Of a DNA stretch of 64,000 bases, positions 9,816-18,408 are shown piece by piece (position 1 is the stretch's first letter; each line of letters begins with the position of its first letter). Source of the stretch: Cellulophaga sp. Hel_I_12 (GTDB lineage Bacteria > Bacteroidota > Bacteroidia > Flavobacteriales > Flavobacteriaceae); contig NZ_JUHB01000001.1 of the NCBI RefSeq assembly GCF_000799565.1, forward strand, positions 1,550,001-1,614,000, read 5' to 3'. The notes under the pieces are model-generated. The model was not told the origin of the DNA and ran no database searches. It was given only the letters and a program-made list of their open reading frames with translations. The position numbers and the translations under genes were made by a program.

Positions 9816-10648
9816 AATTTGATTCTTAAAGATTTCACTAGGAGTGTCGTATCTTCATAATACTCAAAAAACCATGCTCCCTTTTCACCCGCATAAATAA
9901 TCCCTGAATAGCCATTGATTTCTTCGGCCAAAAAAATATTGGATTTTGATGTAGCCAACATTTTCATTACTATTTTTGGAGAACTATCTACCAGTTGATA
10001 GCCGTTTTCAATAGGTTGCGCATAGTAGTCCACTTCTGAAATGCCTGTGTTTTCGAGGGGTACTACTTTTACTATTTGTTCAGCAATACTCGCACTATTT
10101 TCGGCCTCCCGATTTTTAAGCGCTCCACTAGACGACTTTGCTTCTGAGCCAGCATTCTGAACTTTAGGGGCTATATTTTTTACATCGTTTTGAAAAGAAA
10201 CGACTACTGGTTTTGATGCTTGTTCTGTGTACTGGTAATTCATAGTATTTAAGGAGCTTAAGGCATTTTTAATAGCCTCATTATAAGAGCCTTTATATTC
10301 TTTAATTTTACTTGTGCCCTCAGCGGTCGTATATACTATTTTCGTTTGACAATCTTTAAAAGCAATGGCTGTTTTAGTCGTAAACATGTTCGAATTATTG
10401 ACTAAAACTACCAAAAGACCTAAGCATCTATTAGCGTTTAGTTCACTAGGCAAATCGTCATCATAGAAGACATTAAAGCCTTGATTCTCGAGAACGTATT
10501 TTACCAAAGTACTTGTTTGATATTGGTTTTCTTCCTTAAAAGTTTCGAACTGTTTAGGAACAATAATGTATTTATAGTTGTTCAATTGTTCTTGAGCAAA
10601 AGATGTTGCCGTAACAATTAGCAGTAACAAGATGCTATATTTTTTCAT
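9812..10648 (-). CDS. Secreted hypothetical protein, last gene of envelope operon
   Basis: 278 aa with a clear signal peptide (MKKYSILLLLIVTATSFAQ) when started at the ATG at 10648, 14 nt after the stop of the upstream gene. The mature part has an N-terminal KYIIVPKQFETFKEENQYQTSTLV segment, a low-complexity Ser/Ala-rich middle and a C-terminal beta-rich region ending TTLLVKSLRIKF. This fits a periplasmic or outer-membrane-associated protein of Flavobacteriia, but no function is assigned. It is co-transcribed with the DUF5723 protein and a lipoprotein. Confidence 0.75.
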   Translation of the reverse strand: MKKYSILLLLIVTATSFAQEQLNNYKYIIVPKQFETFKEENQYQTSTLVKYVLENQGFNVFYDDDLPSELNANRCLGLLVVLVNNSNMFTTKTAIAFKDCQTKIVYTTAEGTSKIKEYKGSYNEAIKNALSSLNTMNYQYTEQASKPVVVSFQNDVKNIAPKVQNAGSEAKSSSGALKNREAENSASIAEQIVKVVPLENTGISEVDYYAQPIENGYQLVDSSPKIVMKMLATSKSNIFLAEEINGYSGIIYAGEKGAWFFEYYEDTTLLVKSLRIKF

Positions 10649-10662
10649 GTAGAAGTATGGTA

Positions 10663-12111
10663 TTATTTCTTGCCCCAAGATATAATATTAAAACCAAATT
10701 GAAATGATGCGTAGCGAGAATCTGCAATATTCCTGTAGCTCAAAAGATTATCAGCCATAAGATACATGTTTACAGCACCCATCTGGATACTTCCGCCCAA
10801 TCCAATATTGGTAGCAGAAAATTTATCGACGGTATAGGTGCTTTTTAATGACATTATAGTTCCAAACCTGTATTGATAAAAAGCGGTCAAGGCTGCTTGC
10901 GGTCCACGCGGTCTGTTGATGGCATAAAGATGAGCTCCAAAACTATTTTTATACAGCTGTCCTCGATTATTACCTCCCACTGTAGAGGTACAATAACAAT
11001 TTTCTCTAGATTCAATTTGTTTGCCAAAATCACGACGGATCGATGCATTTAGTTTTGTTGGCCTAAACGTGAGGTAATTTTCACTGGACTCCGTGTAAGG
11101 CACCAAAGCTTCTAATTCATCCACTAAATTTCGCCATTGATCCTCAGGGTTATTTAAATCGGCGGGAATAAAAAAGGATATTCCTTCTGTACTTGCTGTA
11201 CCCCTTAAGGAATAGGTTCGCGTATCTTTGGTATGATAAATAAAGCCTACATCTAATACACTTGCTGTAACCGTTGTTCTTTGGTCTAAGTTGTAGGTAA
11301 AACCGGCATCAAAACCTAGTCCTAAATTACCCCCTAACAAAGCTCTTTTGGTTAAAATACTTGAAATTCCCGAACCATTAGCTACTGCATCGTCATCTAA
11401 AACATCTTTCAGTTCAAAAATGCCTGAGGTTCTAATTTCTATATCTGCGTCTAAAGTAGTTCTGAGTAGGTTATTCTGACCTTCGGTAGTTAAAAAATAT
11501 CCTTTGTTCTTTGTGGAAGAAAAATTTAGAAAACTAGCATATAGTTTAGCTCGAATACCCACTGATAACTGATTTGATACTCTTTTGTTGATCCCAAAAT
11601 GATATACATTCAAGATTTCTCCTCTGGTTTTCAAATGACTTAAATCAAATTTTTTATTTAAATTATTTGTATTTCCTTCATAGGCTAACTGCGCATAATC
11701 CTTAAAATAATAGCCAATAGCATCTCCTTCATTATAGGCCCCGAAAGAGTAGAATACGTCGTCATTTTTTCGACTTCTAAAGCCTATATTTATTAGTTCT
11801 ATTTGGTACGTACCACTGAGCTCATCTCTAAAACTCATGCCATTAATAACCTTTTCTCTAAATTTAGTATTAAAGTCTACACCGTCAACAGCAAACAAGT
11901 CATTTGAAGTGATTCCACTACTTCCTGCTTGAAAACTAATGCCCGAAATTAAAGGAATACCTGCATACCATTTAAAAGAAGTAGCCATACCAGGATTCAA
12001 TAACAAGGATTGTGGTACCTCGTTAAAATCGTAAAGCAACTGCTTGTTTTGCCCTACACAAGTTACACTGAATAGCATAAAAAGGATGGTAAGCCTCAGT
12101 GTTTGCCTCAT
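10663..12111 (-). CDS. Outer membrane beta-barrel protein, DUF5723-like
   Basis: 482 aa with signal peptide MRQTLRLTILFMLFSVTCVGQ. The body alternates aromatic and polar residues in the pattern of beta-strands (GFRSRKNDDVFYSFGAYNEG, LGLGFDAGFTYNLDQRTTV) and ends in SFQFGFNIISWGKK. The NPGMATSFKWYAGIPL opening resembles DUF5723/PorP-like proteins of Bacteroidota. It overlaps the upstream lipoprotein gene by 4 nt (ATGA), so the two are translationally coupled. The role in the outer membrane is unknown; family assignment is from pattern recognition. Confidence 0.75.
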   Translation of the reverse strand: MRQTLRLTILFMLFSVTCVGQNKQLLYDFNEVPQSLLLNPGMATSFKWYAGIPLISGISFQAGSSGITSNDLFAVDGVDFNTKFREKVINGMSFRDELSGTYQIELINIGFRSRKNDDVFYSFGAYNEGDAIGYYFKDYAQLAYEGNTNNLNKKFDLSHLKTRGEILNVYHFGINKRVSNQLSVGIRAKLYASFLNFSSTKNKGYFLTTEGQNNLLRTTLDADIEIRTSGIFELKDVLDDDAVANGSGISSILTKRALLGGNLGLGFDAGFTYNLDQRTTVTASVLDVGFIYHTKDTRTYSLRGTASTEGISFFIPADLNNPEDQWRNLVDELEALVPYTESSENYLTFRPTKLNASIRRDFGKQIESRENCYCTSTVGGNNRGQLYKNSFGAHLYAINRPRGPQAALTAFYQYRFGTIMSLKSTYTVDKFSATNIGLGGSIQMGAVNMYLMADNLLSYRNIADSRYASFQFGFNIISWGKK

Positions 12112-12662
12112 TCTACTAATCTTAACTTAAAGCTTGCGCTAGACTTAAAAATTAATTTAGGGTTTGAGAGTGATGAAACACTAGTATTATCGCTAGCATT
12201 CACATAGGTTAATTGAATGCTCGACGTATTTCTTATAATCGCTATGTTTCGGCCAGAAGGTGGCCCGTATGCCACTTCTAACTCACTTGTGGTTTCTGGC
12301 GGTGCTGCTAAAGCCGTGACTTGAAAAGAATCTAAAGGGACTCCCGAGGCATCAAGAAAATCAATTTGCACCTGCATATTTTTACTCGTTGTATTTTCTA
12401 ATTGAAATTTGACAGACCCTGAAATTACCTTGTCGGAAAATATACTGGAGGTAAAGGCATCGAAATTAATGTTTTGAGTAATTGTACCCGGTGAAGTACT
12501 ATTAATAATCGCCTCTGTAGTTTCTACATACACTATGGATCCCGACACGTCTGGAATAACTTCTAGGTCTTTAGCTTGATTAAAATCTTGTGGTTCAGAA
12601 CAAGAAAATAAAAAAAGAAAACAAAGACTATAAAAAAATATAAGTGGGTTTATTTTTTTCAT
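12108..12662 (-). CDS. Lipoprotein of unknown function
   Basis: 184 aa with a lipoprotein signal (MKKINPLIFFYSLCFLFLFSC, lipid-modified Cys near 21). The mature protein is beta-rich with a Thr/Ser-rich composition (VKFQLENTTSKNMQVQIDFLDASG). It is first gene of a three-gene operon with the DUF5723-like barrel and a secreted protein, so a surface or periplasmic partner of the barrel is plausible. No family was recognised. Confidence 0.75.
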   Translation of the reverse strand: MKKINPLIFFYSLCFLFLFSCSEPQDFNQAKDLEVIPDVSGSIVYVETTEAIINSTSPGTITQNINFDAFTSSIFSDKVISGSVKFQLENTTSKNMQVQIDFLDASGVPLDSFQVTALAAPPETTSELEVAYGPPSGRNIAIIRNTSSIQLTYVNASDNTSVSSLSNPKLIFKSSASFKLRLVE

Positions 12663-12724
12663 AAGAAATCATAAAGACGAAAATTAAGGTTCGCCATAGG
12701 TGACTGTGTTCTACTATGATAACT

Positions 12725-13414
12725 CTATAAGTACGATTTTATTTCATTTAAGTCTGTAATCATGATAGATAAATCGTGTTTTTCTTCTTGATGAGCATTA
12801 AAATGTAGTGTGTGAATGCCTATCGCCTGCGCCCCTAAAATATCTGCTTCCAAACTATCACCAATCATCATGGCTTTTTCTGGTAGTACATTTGCCTTTT
12901 CCAGTGCCAGTTTAAAAATAATAGGATTCGGTTTTTTTACCCCTGCCATTTCTGCATTTATGATAATGCTAAAATAATCGAAGATACCTGCATTGATCAT
13001 TTTTTTATCTTGAATCTCTTGAAACCCATTGGTGATAATGTGCATCTTGTACTTGGGTTTTAAATAATTTAAAACTTCAATGGTATTAGGAAAAAGATGG
13101 TTGTAATTCGTTAAATTTTCAATATACTCTTCTGCCAAACGATTGATGGTGGCGTCAGACACCTTCATTTTTAAGGTATCAAAAGTTAATTTTAACCGTT
13201 GGTATCGCAAATCTGATTTACTGATTTTTTCATCTCTAAACAGTTTCCAAAAAATTAAATTATTAGGTACATACACCTTGAGGAAATCGGCCAACTCAAC
13301 CTTCACCTCATTCGCAGCTAAAATTTTTTCAAAGGTTAAGGCTGAATTTTTCTCAAAATCCCACAACGTATGATCTAAATCAAAAAAAACATCAGTTACT
13401 TTAGTATTAAACAT
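12725..13414 (-). CDS. yjjG: YjjG-type noncanonical pyrimidine nucleotidase (HAD)
   Basis: HAD-superfamily 5'-nucleotidase, 229 aa, expected to dephosphorylate noncanonical pyrimidine nucleotides in the cytosol. Motif I FFDLDHTLW places the nucleophile at D12 and the acid at D14; the helical cap follows; motif II is IITNGF, motif III lysine KKPNPIIF and motif IV MIGDSLEADILGA. Its start overlaps the stop of the upstream deacetylase-like gene by 8 nt. Confidence 0.85.
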   Translation of the reverse strand: MFNTKVTDVFFDLDHTLWDFEKNSALTFEKILAANEVKVELADFLKVYVPNNLIFWKLFRDEKISKSDLRYQRLKLTFDTLKMKVSDATINRLAEEYIENLTNYNHLFPNTIEVLNYLKPKYKMHIITNGFQEIQDKKMINAGIFDYFSIIINAEMAGVKKPNPIIFKLALEKANVLPEKAMMIGDSLEADILGAQAIGIHTLHFNAHQEEKHDLSIMITDLNEIKSYL

Positions 13415-14702
13415 TGTAATTTTTTAAAATATGTTCGTAAATTTCTTTCCATGAAACGCTGTTGGCTTCTCCAAACAATTCGTTCGAAAAAACAGTGGTA
13501 AAATTACCATTAACTTGATGAACTTGCTCGTAAAGTGATGCTAATTTTTCTTGAATTTCCTGACTATCTTTCATTTTTAAAAATGAATAATCATGAGCGG
13601 CAAAAGGGTGGATTTTGATGGGCTGTTGCACTTCTAAATTAATATCATAGAAATAAAATGGATGCGCTGTACTGGCACGAAAACCTAATTCGTGCGTATA
13701 TCCCATGGTATAATCATCTGTAAATTCTGCAGCTACCAAATCTCTATAGGTTAAGGGGATATCTACCCTATTGTATCTCATCCGAGAGGAATTTACAGGC
13801 CTATTGATGACATTAGAAAGTGCCTTTTTTTCTTTTTTGAGTAAGCTTACATTGCCAAAGGAACTGTACGAAGCGCTTAATGACACTTTGCTATAGTCCG
13901 ATATAGATTTGATAAGATAAATAAATTTATGGTTATGTGTCGATACGTTTTTGTCGAAGGTTGAATAGGCGGCAAATTGAAAAAAATACAAGCAAGTGAT
14001 ATCATATTTTTTATGAGAAGCAATAAACCAATCATAGTTGTTATAAGGATCTTTTTGCGGGTAAAACCAAACGTTAATTCTTTCTGCAACGCGTTTAAAT
14101 CTCAAACCAGTAAAATCTAAAAACAAACCCGCGAAACTACGAACTAAACCTCTATGAGCATAACAATGCGAAGCGGTCACATCCAAAATAGAAGTATAGG
14201 CATACTTCTTTGGATTGGATTGCAGGTCTGGGAAACGCTCTTTTAATTTTTTAAGTACTTTTAAAGCCCAAATATCAACAACAGGCAATGCTAAGAATTG
14301 ATTTTTATAGGCTAGGCTTTCGGTAGGTGGAAACCTACCATGGCTATCTTTTACATGCGGTAAATATTCTTCATACCTACTTAATAAATAAAAACTCGCT
14401 GAAAAAATATCAAAAGGAATACTACTGCGTTCTCCAGCATTAAAAAAACAGGGAACTCCTTCCCAATCACCCACCTTAATCTGCAAATCATTGATTCCTT
14501 GTTCAAACAATAAATCGTTACTTCTGACAAAAAATTCGTTTTGTAGCGGAAGCTTCGTATAGGTAATTTTAGCACCAGAATGCTTTATAAAATCTTCTAC
14601 TTTTGCTGTAAATAAAATTTCAATACCCAAAATACGCTGAAATATTTGTTTCATTACGAAACTAAATCTAGGCGTTATTTTATGCGTATAAATTAAAAGC
14701 AT
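13407..14702 (-). CDS. Polysaccharide deacetylase-like protein, catalytic residues apparently lost
   Basis: 431 aa related to the polysaccharide deacetylase family proteins often found next to yjjG in Flavobacteriia. The N-terminal domain (LLIYTHKITPRFSFVMKQIF...SASFYLLSRYEEYL) and the C-terminal DDYTMGYTHELGFRASTAHPFYFYDI segment are conserved. At positions where I expect the catalytic residues, the DxD motif reads D174-V-T176, the HPSY histidine is S276 (SLSASYSS), and the SRQH histidine is R309 (SRMRYN). The fold may be kept for binding rather than hydrolysis. It is co-transcribed with yjjG. Confidence 0.72.
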   Translation of the reverse strand: MLLIYTHKITPRFSFVMKQIFQRILGIEILFTAKVEDFIKHSGAKITYTKLPLQNEFFVRSNDLLFEQGINDLQIKVGDWEGVPCFFNAGERSSIPFDIFSASFYLLSRYEEYLPHVKDSHGRFPPTESLAYKNQFLALPVVDIWALKVLKKLKERFPDLQSNPKKYAYTSILDVTASHCYAHRGLVRSFAGLFLDFTGLRFKRVAERINVWFYPQKDPYNNYDWFIASHKKYDITCLYFFQFAAYSTFDKNVSTHNHKFIYLIKSISDYSKVSLSASYSSFGNVSLLKKEKKALSNVINRPVNSSRMRYNRVDIPLTYRDLVAAEFTDDYTMGYTHELGFRASTAHPFYFYDINLEVQQPIKIHPFAAHDYSFLKMKDSQEIQEKLASLYEQVHQVNGNFTTVFSNELFGEANSVSWKEIYEHILKNYNV

Positions 14703-14743
14703 ATTTTTTAAATTCTAAGTTGAACATCACGGAATTAGGTTGG

Positions 14744-15442
14744 CTAAAGTATATTGTCATCTGCAAAACTAAAATATTCAGTTTGTGTGATAATCAGGTG
14801 GTCTAAAACCTTAATATCTAATCCTGTCGCAGCATTTTTAATTTTTTCTGTAATTTGCTTGTCAGCCTCACTTGGCTTCAGTGTACCCGAAGGATGATTA
14901 TGCGCCAGAATCATGGCTACAGCACCTAGTTCCAAGGCTTCTTTCATAATTAACCTTACATCTACCAAGGTTCCTGTGATAGAGCCTTTACTTTGCTGAA
15001 CGCTTTGCAAGACTTTATTAGAATTATTCAAATAAACAATCCAGAACTCTTCATGAGGTAAATCACCCAAAAAAGGATGTAAAAGTTCAAAAACACTTTT
15101 GCTACTGGTGATTTTTGTAATTTTTTTGACATTTTCTCCTCTTCGCCGCCTTCCAATTTCTAAAGCTGCTGCAATAGCCACGGCTTTAGCTTCTCCAATC
15201 CCCTTAAACTGCATTAATTTTTGAACCGATAAAGTACCTAATTTGTTGATGTTATGATCAACAGATGCCAAAATTCTTTTGGATAGTTCTACAGCACTTT
15301 CATTTCTGTTACCCGAACCAATTAAAATGGCAATTAACTCTGCATCAGACAACACTGATCTACCTTTGAGCATTAGCTTTTCTCTTGGCTTATCATCGTC
15401 TGACCAATTTTTAATGGAAAACGAATTTTGGTTTTCTTGCAT
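14744..15442 (-). CDS. radC: RadC family protein (JAB1/MPN domain)
   Basis: 232 aa. An N-terminal helix-hairpin-helix region (GRSVLSDAELIAILIGSG, FKGIGEAKAVAIAAALEIGRR) precedes an MPN/JAB1 domain with the JAMM metal motif HNHPSGTLKPSEAD (H181, H183, D194). Annotated as DNA repair in older work, but its enzymatic role is unsettled. It is a stand-alone gene between the deacetylase-like gene and mpl. Confidence 0.92.
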   Translation of the reverse strand: MQENQNSFSIKNWSDDDKPREKLMLKGRSVLSDAELIAILIGSGNRNESAVELSKRILASVDHNINKLGTLSVQKLMQFKGIGEAKAVAIAAALEIGRRRRGENVKKITKITSSKSVFELLHPFLGDLPHEEFWIVYLNNSNKVLQSVQQSKGSITGTLVDVRLIMKEALELGAVAMILAHNHPSGTLKPSEADKQITEKIKNAATGLDIKVLDHLIITQTEYFSFADDNIL

Positions 15443-15571
15443 TGGTTAAAGATAATAAAGAATTTATTTAGAATTAATGTGTTAATTCGTATTCGGTAGA
15501 CAGTTATAGTGAGCAGTTCTATACCAGTAACTCCTAAAAACTGCTTGCTGCATAGTACAACTACCTACTCC

Positions 15572-16930
15572 TTAAGCTTCTACACGCTCTTTTAATGCCT
15601 TTAAATCTAAACCTCCATAGGTGCCAGAACTCATTAACAAAAGTACGGTATGGTCTAAACTTTGGCCGTTTACAAACTTTTGCAATTCGTCTGAAGTGGT
15701 AAAAATATTCAAATCTTCACGCTGAAAAGCGGTTCTAATTTGTGCCTCTGAAACAGGCGCTAATTTTTTTATGGCCACTGATTCGGGCAAATAGAAAACA
15801 ATAGGCATATCGGCTGCATTTAAAGCACCGTTGTATAGTTTTATAAATTCAGGATTAAAGCTGCTGTAGGTGTGTAATTCTAATAAGGCAATTAATTTAC
15901 GCTCCGGATATTGTTCTTTTACTGCTTTTGTAGTAGCCGCCACTTTACTAGGCGAGTGTGCAAAATCTTTAAAGACTACACAAGTTGCACTTTCGGCAAT
16001 TTTCTCTAAGCGTTTTGATGCTCCTTTAAAGGTGGCGATGGCTTCATAAAAATCATCCTCATCAACCCCCATGTTCTGGCAAATCCATTTTGCACCGGAA
16101 AGATTGCTTAAATTATGGGCTCCAAAAACTTCAATAGGCATTAAGCCTTCAGGAGTTTCTAATAAGGTTTCTCCGTTTTCAACGCTATACTGAGGAACTG
16201 TATAGGCTAATTTTCTAATCGCATTTTCGGAAGCCTGTACTACCTTACACACATTTTCATCGTCTTGGTTATAGGTAATACTGCCCCCTTTTACAATACT
16301 ATCCACAAAAATTTGAAACTGTTCTACGTAATTTTCAAAGCTTGGAAATACATTGATATGATCCCAAGCTATGCCGCTTATTAAGGCAATATTAGGTTTG
16401 TACAAATGAAATTTTGGTCTTCTGTCTATAGGAGAAGACAAATATTCGTCGCCTTCTAAAACTATAAAATCGTTCTCTTCGGTTAAGTGCACCATACGTT
16501 CAAAGCCATCTAATTGTGCTCCAACCATATAGTCTACCTCACGACCATGATATTTTAAAACATGCAAAATCATGGAGGTAATCGTAGTTTTCCCATGGCT
16601 CCCGCCAATCACTACTCTTGTTTTATTTTTCGATTGCTCGTATAGAAATTCTGGATAGGAATAGATGGGCAATCCTAATTCTTGTGCTTTTAGTAATTCT
16701 GGATTATCTGCTTTAGCGTGCATTCCTAAGATAACAACGTCTATAGCATTTGTGATTTTTTCAGGAAACCACCCAAACACCTCTGGCAATAAGTTTTTTT
16801 CTGCTAATCGAGTTTTGGAGGGCTCAAAAATAACGTCATCGCTTCCTGTGATGGTATCCCCTTTATGGTTTAATGCTAAGGCTAGATTGTGCATAGCACT
16901 TCCACCAATGGCAATAAAATGTATGTTCAT
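15572..16930 (-). CDS. mpl: UDP-N-acetylmuramate--tripeptide ligase (Mpl), murein recycling
   Basis: Mur-ligase-family enzyme, 452 aa, that joins recycled L-Ala-gamma-D-Glu-meso-Dpm to UDP-MurNAc in the cytosol. The N-terminal MNIHFIAIGGSAMHNLALAL is the UDP-binding glycine-rich segment, GGSHGKTT (109-116) is the ATP loop, and ISGIAWDHINVFPSFENY and KDFAHSPSKV are typical of Mpl. The start at 16930 is supported by family alignment and by a promoter just upstream. Mpl is preferred to MurC because of the GSDDVIFEPSKTRL signature; the choice is from memory. Confidence 0.87.
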   Translation of the reverse strand: MNIHFIAIGGSAMHNLALALNHKGDTITGSDDVIFEPSKTRLAEKNLLPEVFGWFPEKITNAIDVVILGMHAKADNPELLKAQELGLPIYSYPEFLYEQSKNKTRVVIGGSHGKTTITSMILHVLKYHGREVDYMVGAQLDGFERMVHLTEENDFIVLEGDEYLSSPIDRRPKFHLYKPNIALISGIAWDHINVFPSFENYVEQFQIFVDSIVKGGSITYNQDDENVCKVVQASENAIRKLAYTVPQYSVENGETLLETPEGLMPIEVFGAHNLSNLSGAKWICQNMGVDEDDFYEAIATFKGASKRLEKIAESATCVVFKDFAHSPSKVAATTKAVKEQYPERKLIALLELHTYSSFNPEFIKLYNGALNAADMPIVFYLPESVAIKKLAPVSEAQIRTAFQREDLNIFTTSDELQKFVNGQSLDHTVLLLMSSGTYGGLDLKALKERVEA

Positions 16931-16948
16931 GTAACGTAAATTATACGG

Positions 16949-16979
16949 CAAAGATAAGAATAGAAAAGTCGTATTCAAA
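16949..16979 (-). promoter_or_regulatory. mpl promoter (TTTG-N19-TATCTTTG)
   Basis: On the minus strand TTTG (16976-16979) and TATCTTTG (16949-16956) are separated by exactly 19 bp, the Bacteroidota consensus. The -7 element ends 18 nt before the mpl ATG, giving a short leader. The divergent cupin gene has a weaker TATTTTTA at 17000-17007. Confidence 0.8.
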
Positions 16980-17028
16980 TTGAAACCTATTTCATTCTTT
17001 ATTTTTACCTTAGGTGAAAATTTACAAA

Positions 17029-17346
17029 ATGAATTTAAAGTTATCTGAAATAGTTGCCCAAGAAATTATGCCTGGTTACCACGGCAAACTCGTCCACACG
17101 AAAAACATGAGCTTAGCTTTTTGGGAGGTAGAAAAAGATGCCGTAGTGCCGGAACATTCGCATGTTAATGAGCAGGTGATGCAGGTTTTAGAAGGGAAGT
17201 TCGAATTTACTTTAAACGGAGTAACCAAAATTTATGAACCGGGTGATTTAGTAGTGATTGGTTCTTTTGTGCCCCATAGCGGAAAGGCACTCACCCCTTG
17301 TAAATTAATGGATGTTTTTAGTCCGACAAGAGAGGAATATAAATAA
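17029..17346 (+). CDS. Small cupin-domain protein
   Basis: 105 aa single cupin barrel. Motif 1 VVPEHSHVNEQVMQVLEGKFEF (His, His, Gln, Glu) and motif 2 YEPGDLVVIGSFVPHSGKAL (His) can form a metal site. The closing MDVFSPTREEYK is common in bacterial cupins of unknown substrate. The start is ATG 17029; an upstream GTG at 17014 is less likely because the promoter element is too close. It is followed by a palindromic repeat and then an SDR gene on the same strand. Confidence 0.8.
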   Translation: MNLKLSEIVAQEIMPGYHGKLVHTKNMSLAFWEVEKDAVVPEHSHVNEQVMQVLEGKFEFTLNGVTKIYEPGDLVVIGSFVPHSGKALTPCKLMDVFSPTREEYK

Positions 17347-17411
17347 ACGCCCCCTAACCCCCAAAGGGGGAATTAAAAACTCCCCTCTCCGTAGGGAGCC
17401 GGGAGTTTAAA
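17347..17411 (+). repeat. Palindromic intergenic repeat
   Basis: Immediately after the cupin stop there are two stacked inverted repeats: CCCCC-AAA-GGGGG (17358-17370) and AAACTCCC...GGGAGTTT (17377-17408, 8-bp perfect stem with a smaller nested stem). Such CCCCTAACCCCC-type palindromes are seen between genes in many Flavobacteriia. It is followed by A, not T, so it is not a typical terminator on this strand. Confidence 0.6.
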
Positions 17412-17435
17412 AAAAATATAAATAATTTTTAAAAA

Positions 17436-18221
17436 ATGAACATCTCTTTAAAAGGTAAAAAAGCCTTAGTCGGCGGAAGTAGCGATGGTATCGGAAAAGC
17501 AATTGCTATTCAACTTGCCGAATGTGGCGCTAGTGTAACTTTGGTCTCTAGGTCTGAAGATAAATTGAAAAAACTATTAAAAACACTTGCTAGCACTGAC
17601 GGACAAAAGCACCAATACATCCTTGTGGACTACACTAATTTTGACGATTACAAAACTAAAATTTCGAGTTTTTTTAAAACGAATTCTATAGATATTTTAG
17701 TGAATAATACCCAAGGACCTGCCGCTGGAAATACCTTAGAGAAAAATACTGAGGATTATCAAGCGGCATTCGATTTACTGTTTAAAAATACCGTTTTTAC
17801 CACTGAATTGGCCCTTGAAACTATGATCAAAAACAAATGGGGACGTATCATTAATGTGGCTTCTGTTTCTGTAAAAGAACCCTTATCGTATTTAGCCCTA
17901 TCCAATACCATAAGAGCCGCTGTGGTTACTTGGGGAAAATCTTTGGCTGGTGATGTTGGCCCCCATCAGATTACCGTAAATAGTGTATTAACGGGTTTTT
18001 TTGACACCAACAGAATTGCACAATTAAACGCGAGCAAAGCCAAGCAACTACAGATTTCAGAAGCAAAAGTGCGACATGAAATGGAAGAAAAAGTAGCCTT
18101 GAAACGTATTGGAAAACCAGAAGAATATGGGTATTTAGTGGCTTTTTTAGCTTCGGATCATGCCGCCTATATTACAGGAACTTCTATCCCGATTGATGGT
18201 GGACTTTTAAAAACTTTATAA
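17436..18221 (+). CDS. SDR family oxidoreductase with non-canonical active site
   Basis: Rossmann-fold short-chain dehydrogenase, 261 aa. The cofactor-binding segment is LVGGSSDGIGKA (12-22), with NNTQG at 90-94 and the catalytic serine region NVASVSV at 140-146. The YxxxK position reads L153-A-L-S-N157, so both catalytic Tyr and Lys seem replaced, as in a known FabG-like SDR subgroup with an xLALSN sequence. The C-terminus YITGTSIPIDGGL is typical. The substrate is unknown; a 3-oxoacyl reductase-like activity is only a family guess. Confidence 0.8.
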   Translation: MNISLKGKKALVGGSSDGIGKAIAIQLAECGASVTLVSRSEDKLKKLLKTLASTDGQKHQYILVDYTNFDDYKTKISSFFKTNSIDILVNNTQGPAAGNTLEKNTEDYQAAFDLLFKNTVFTTELALETMIKNKWGRIINVASVSVKEPLSYLALSNTIRAAVVTWGKSLAGDVGPHQITVNSVLTGFFDTNRIAQLNASKAKQLQISEAKVRHEMEEKVALKRIGKPEEYGYLVAFLASDHAAYITGTSIPIDGGLLKTL

Positions 18222-18408
18222 AAATTGTGTGCAGGATTCAGTGTTCAGTATAATCAAAAAAAAAAAAACTGTGCACTGTTACGGTACACTGCTCGCTTTT
18301 TAATAATCTGATGTAACTTCACTCACCGAAATCAGGGTTTTACGCATTTTAACTTGTAGGTACATTGGTTATCATTCATATTTGCTTTAAAATTTAAATG
18401 AATTCTTT

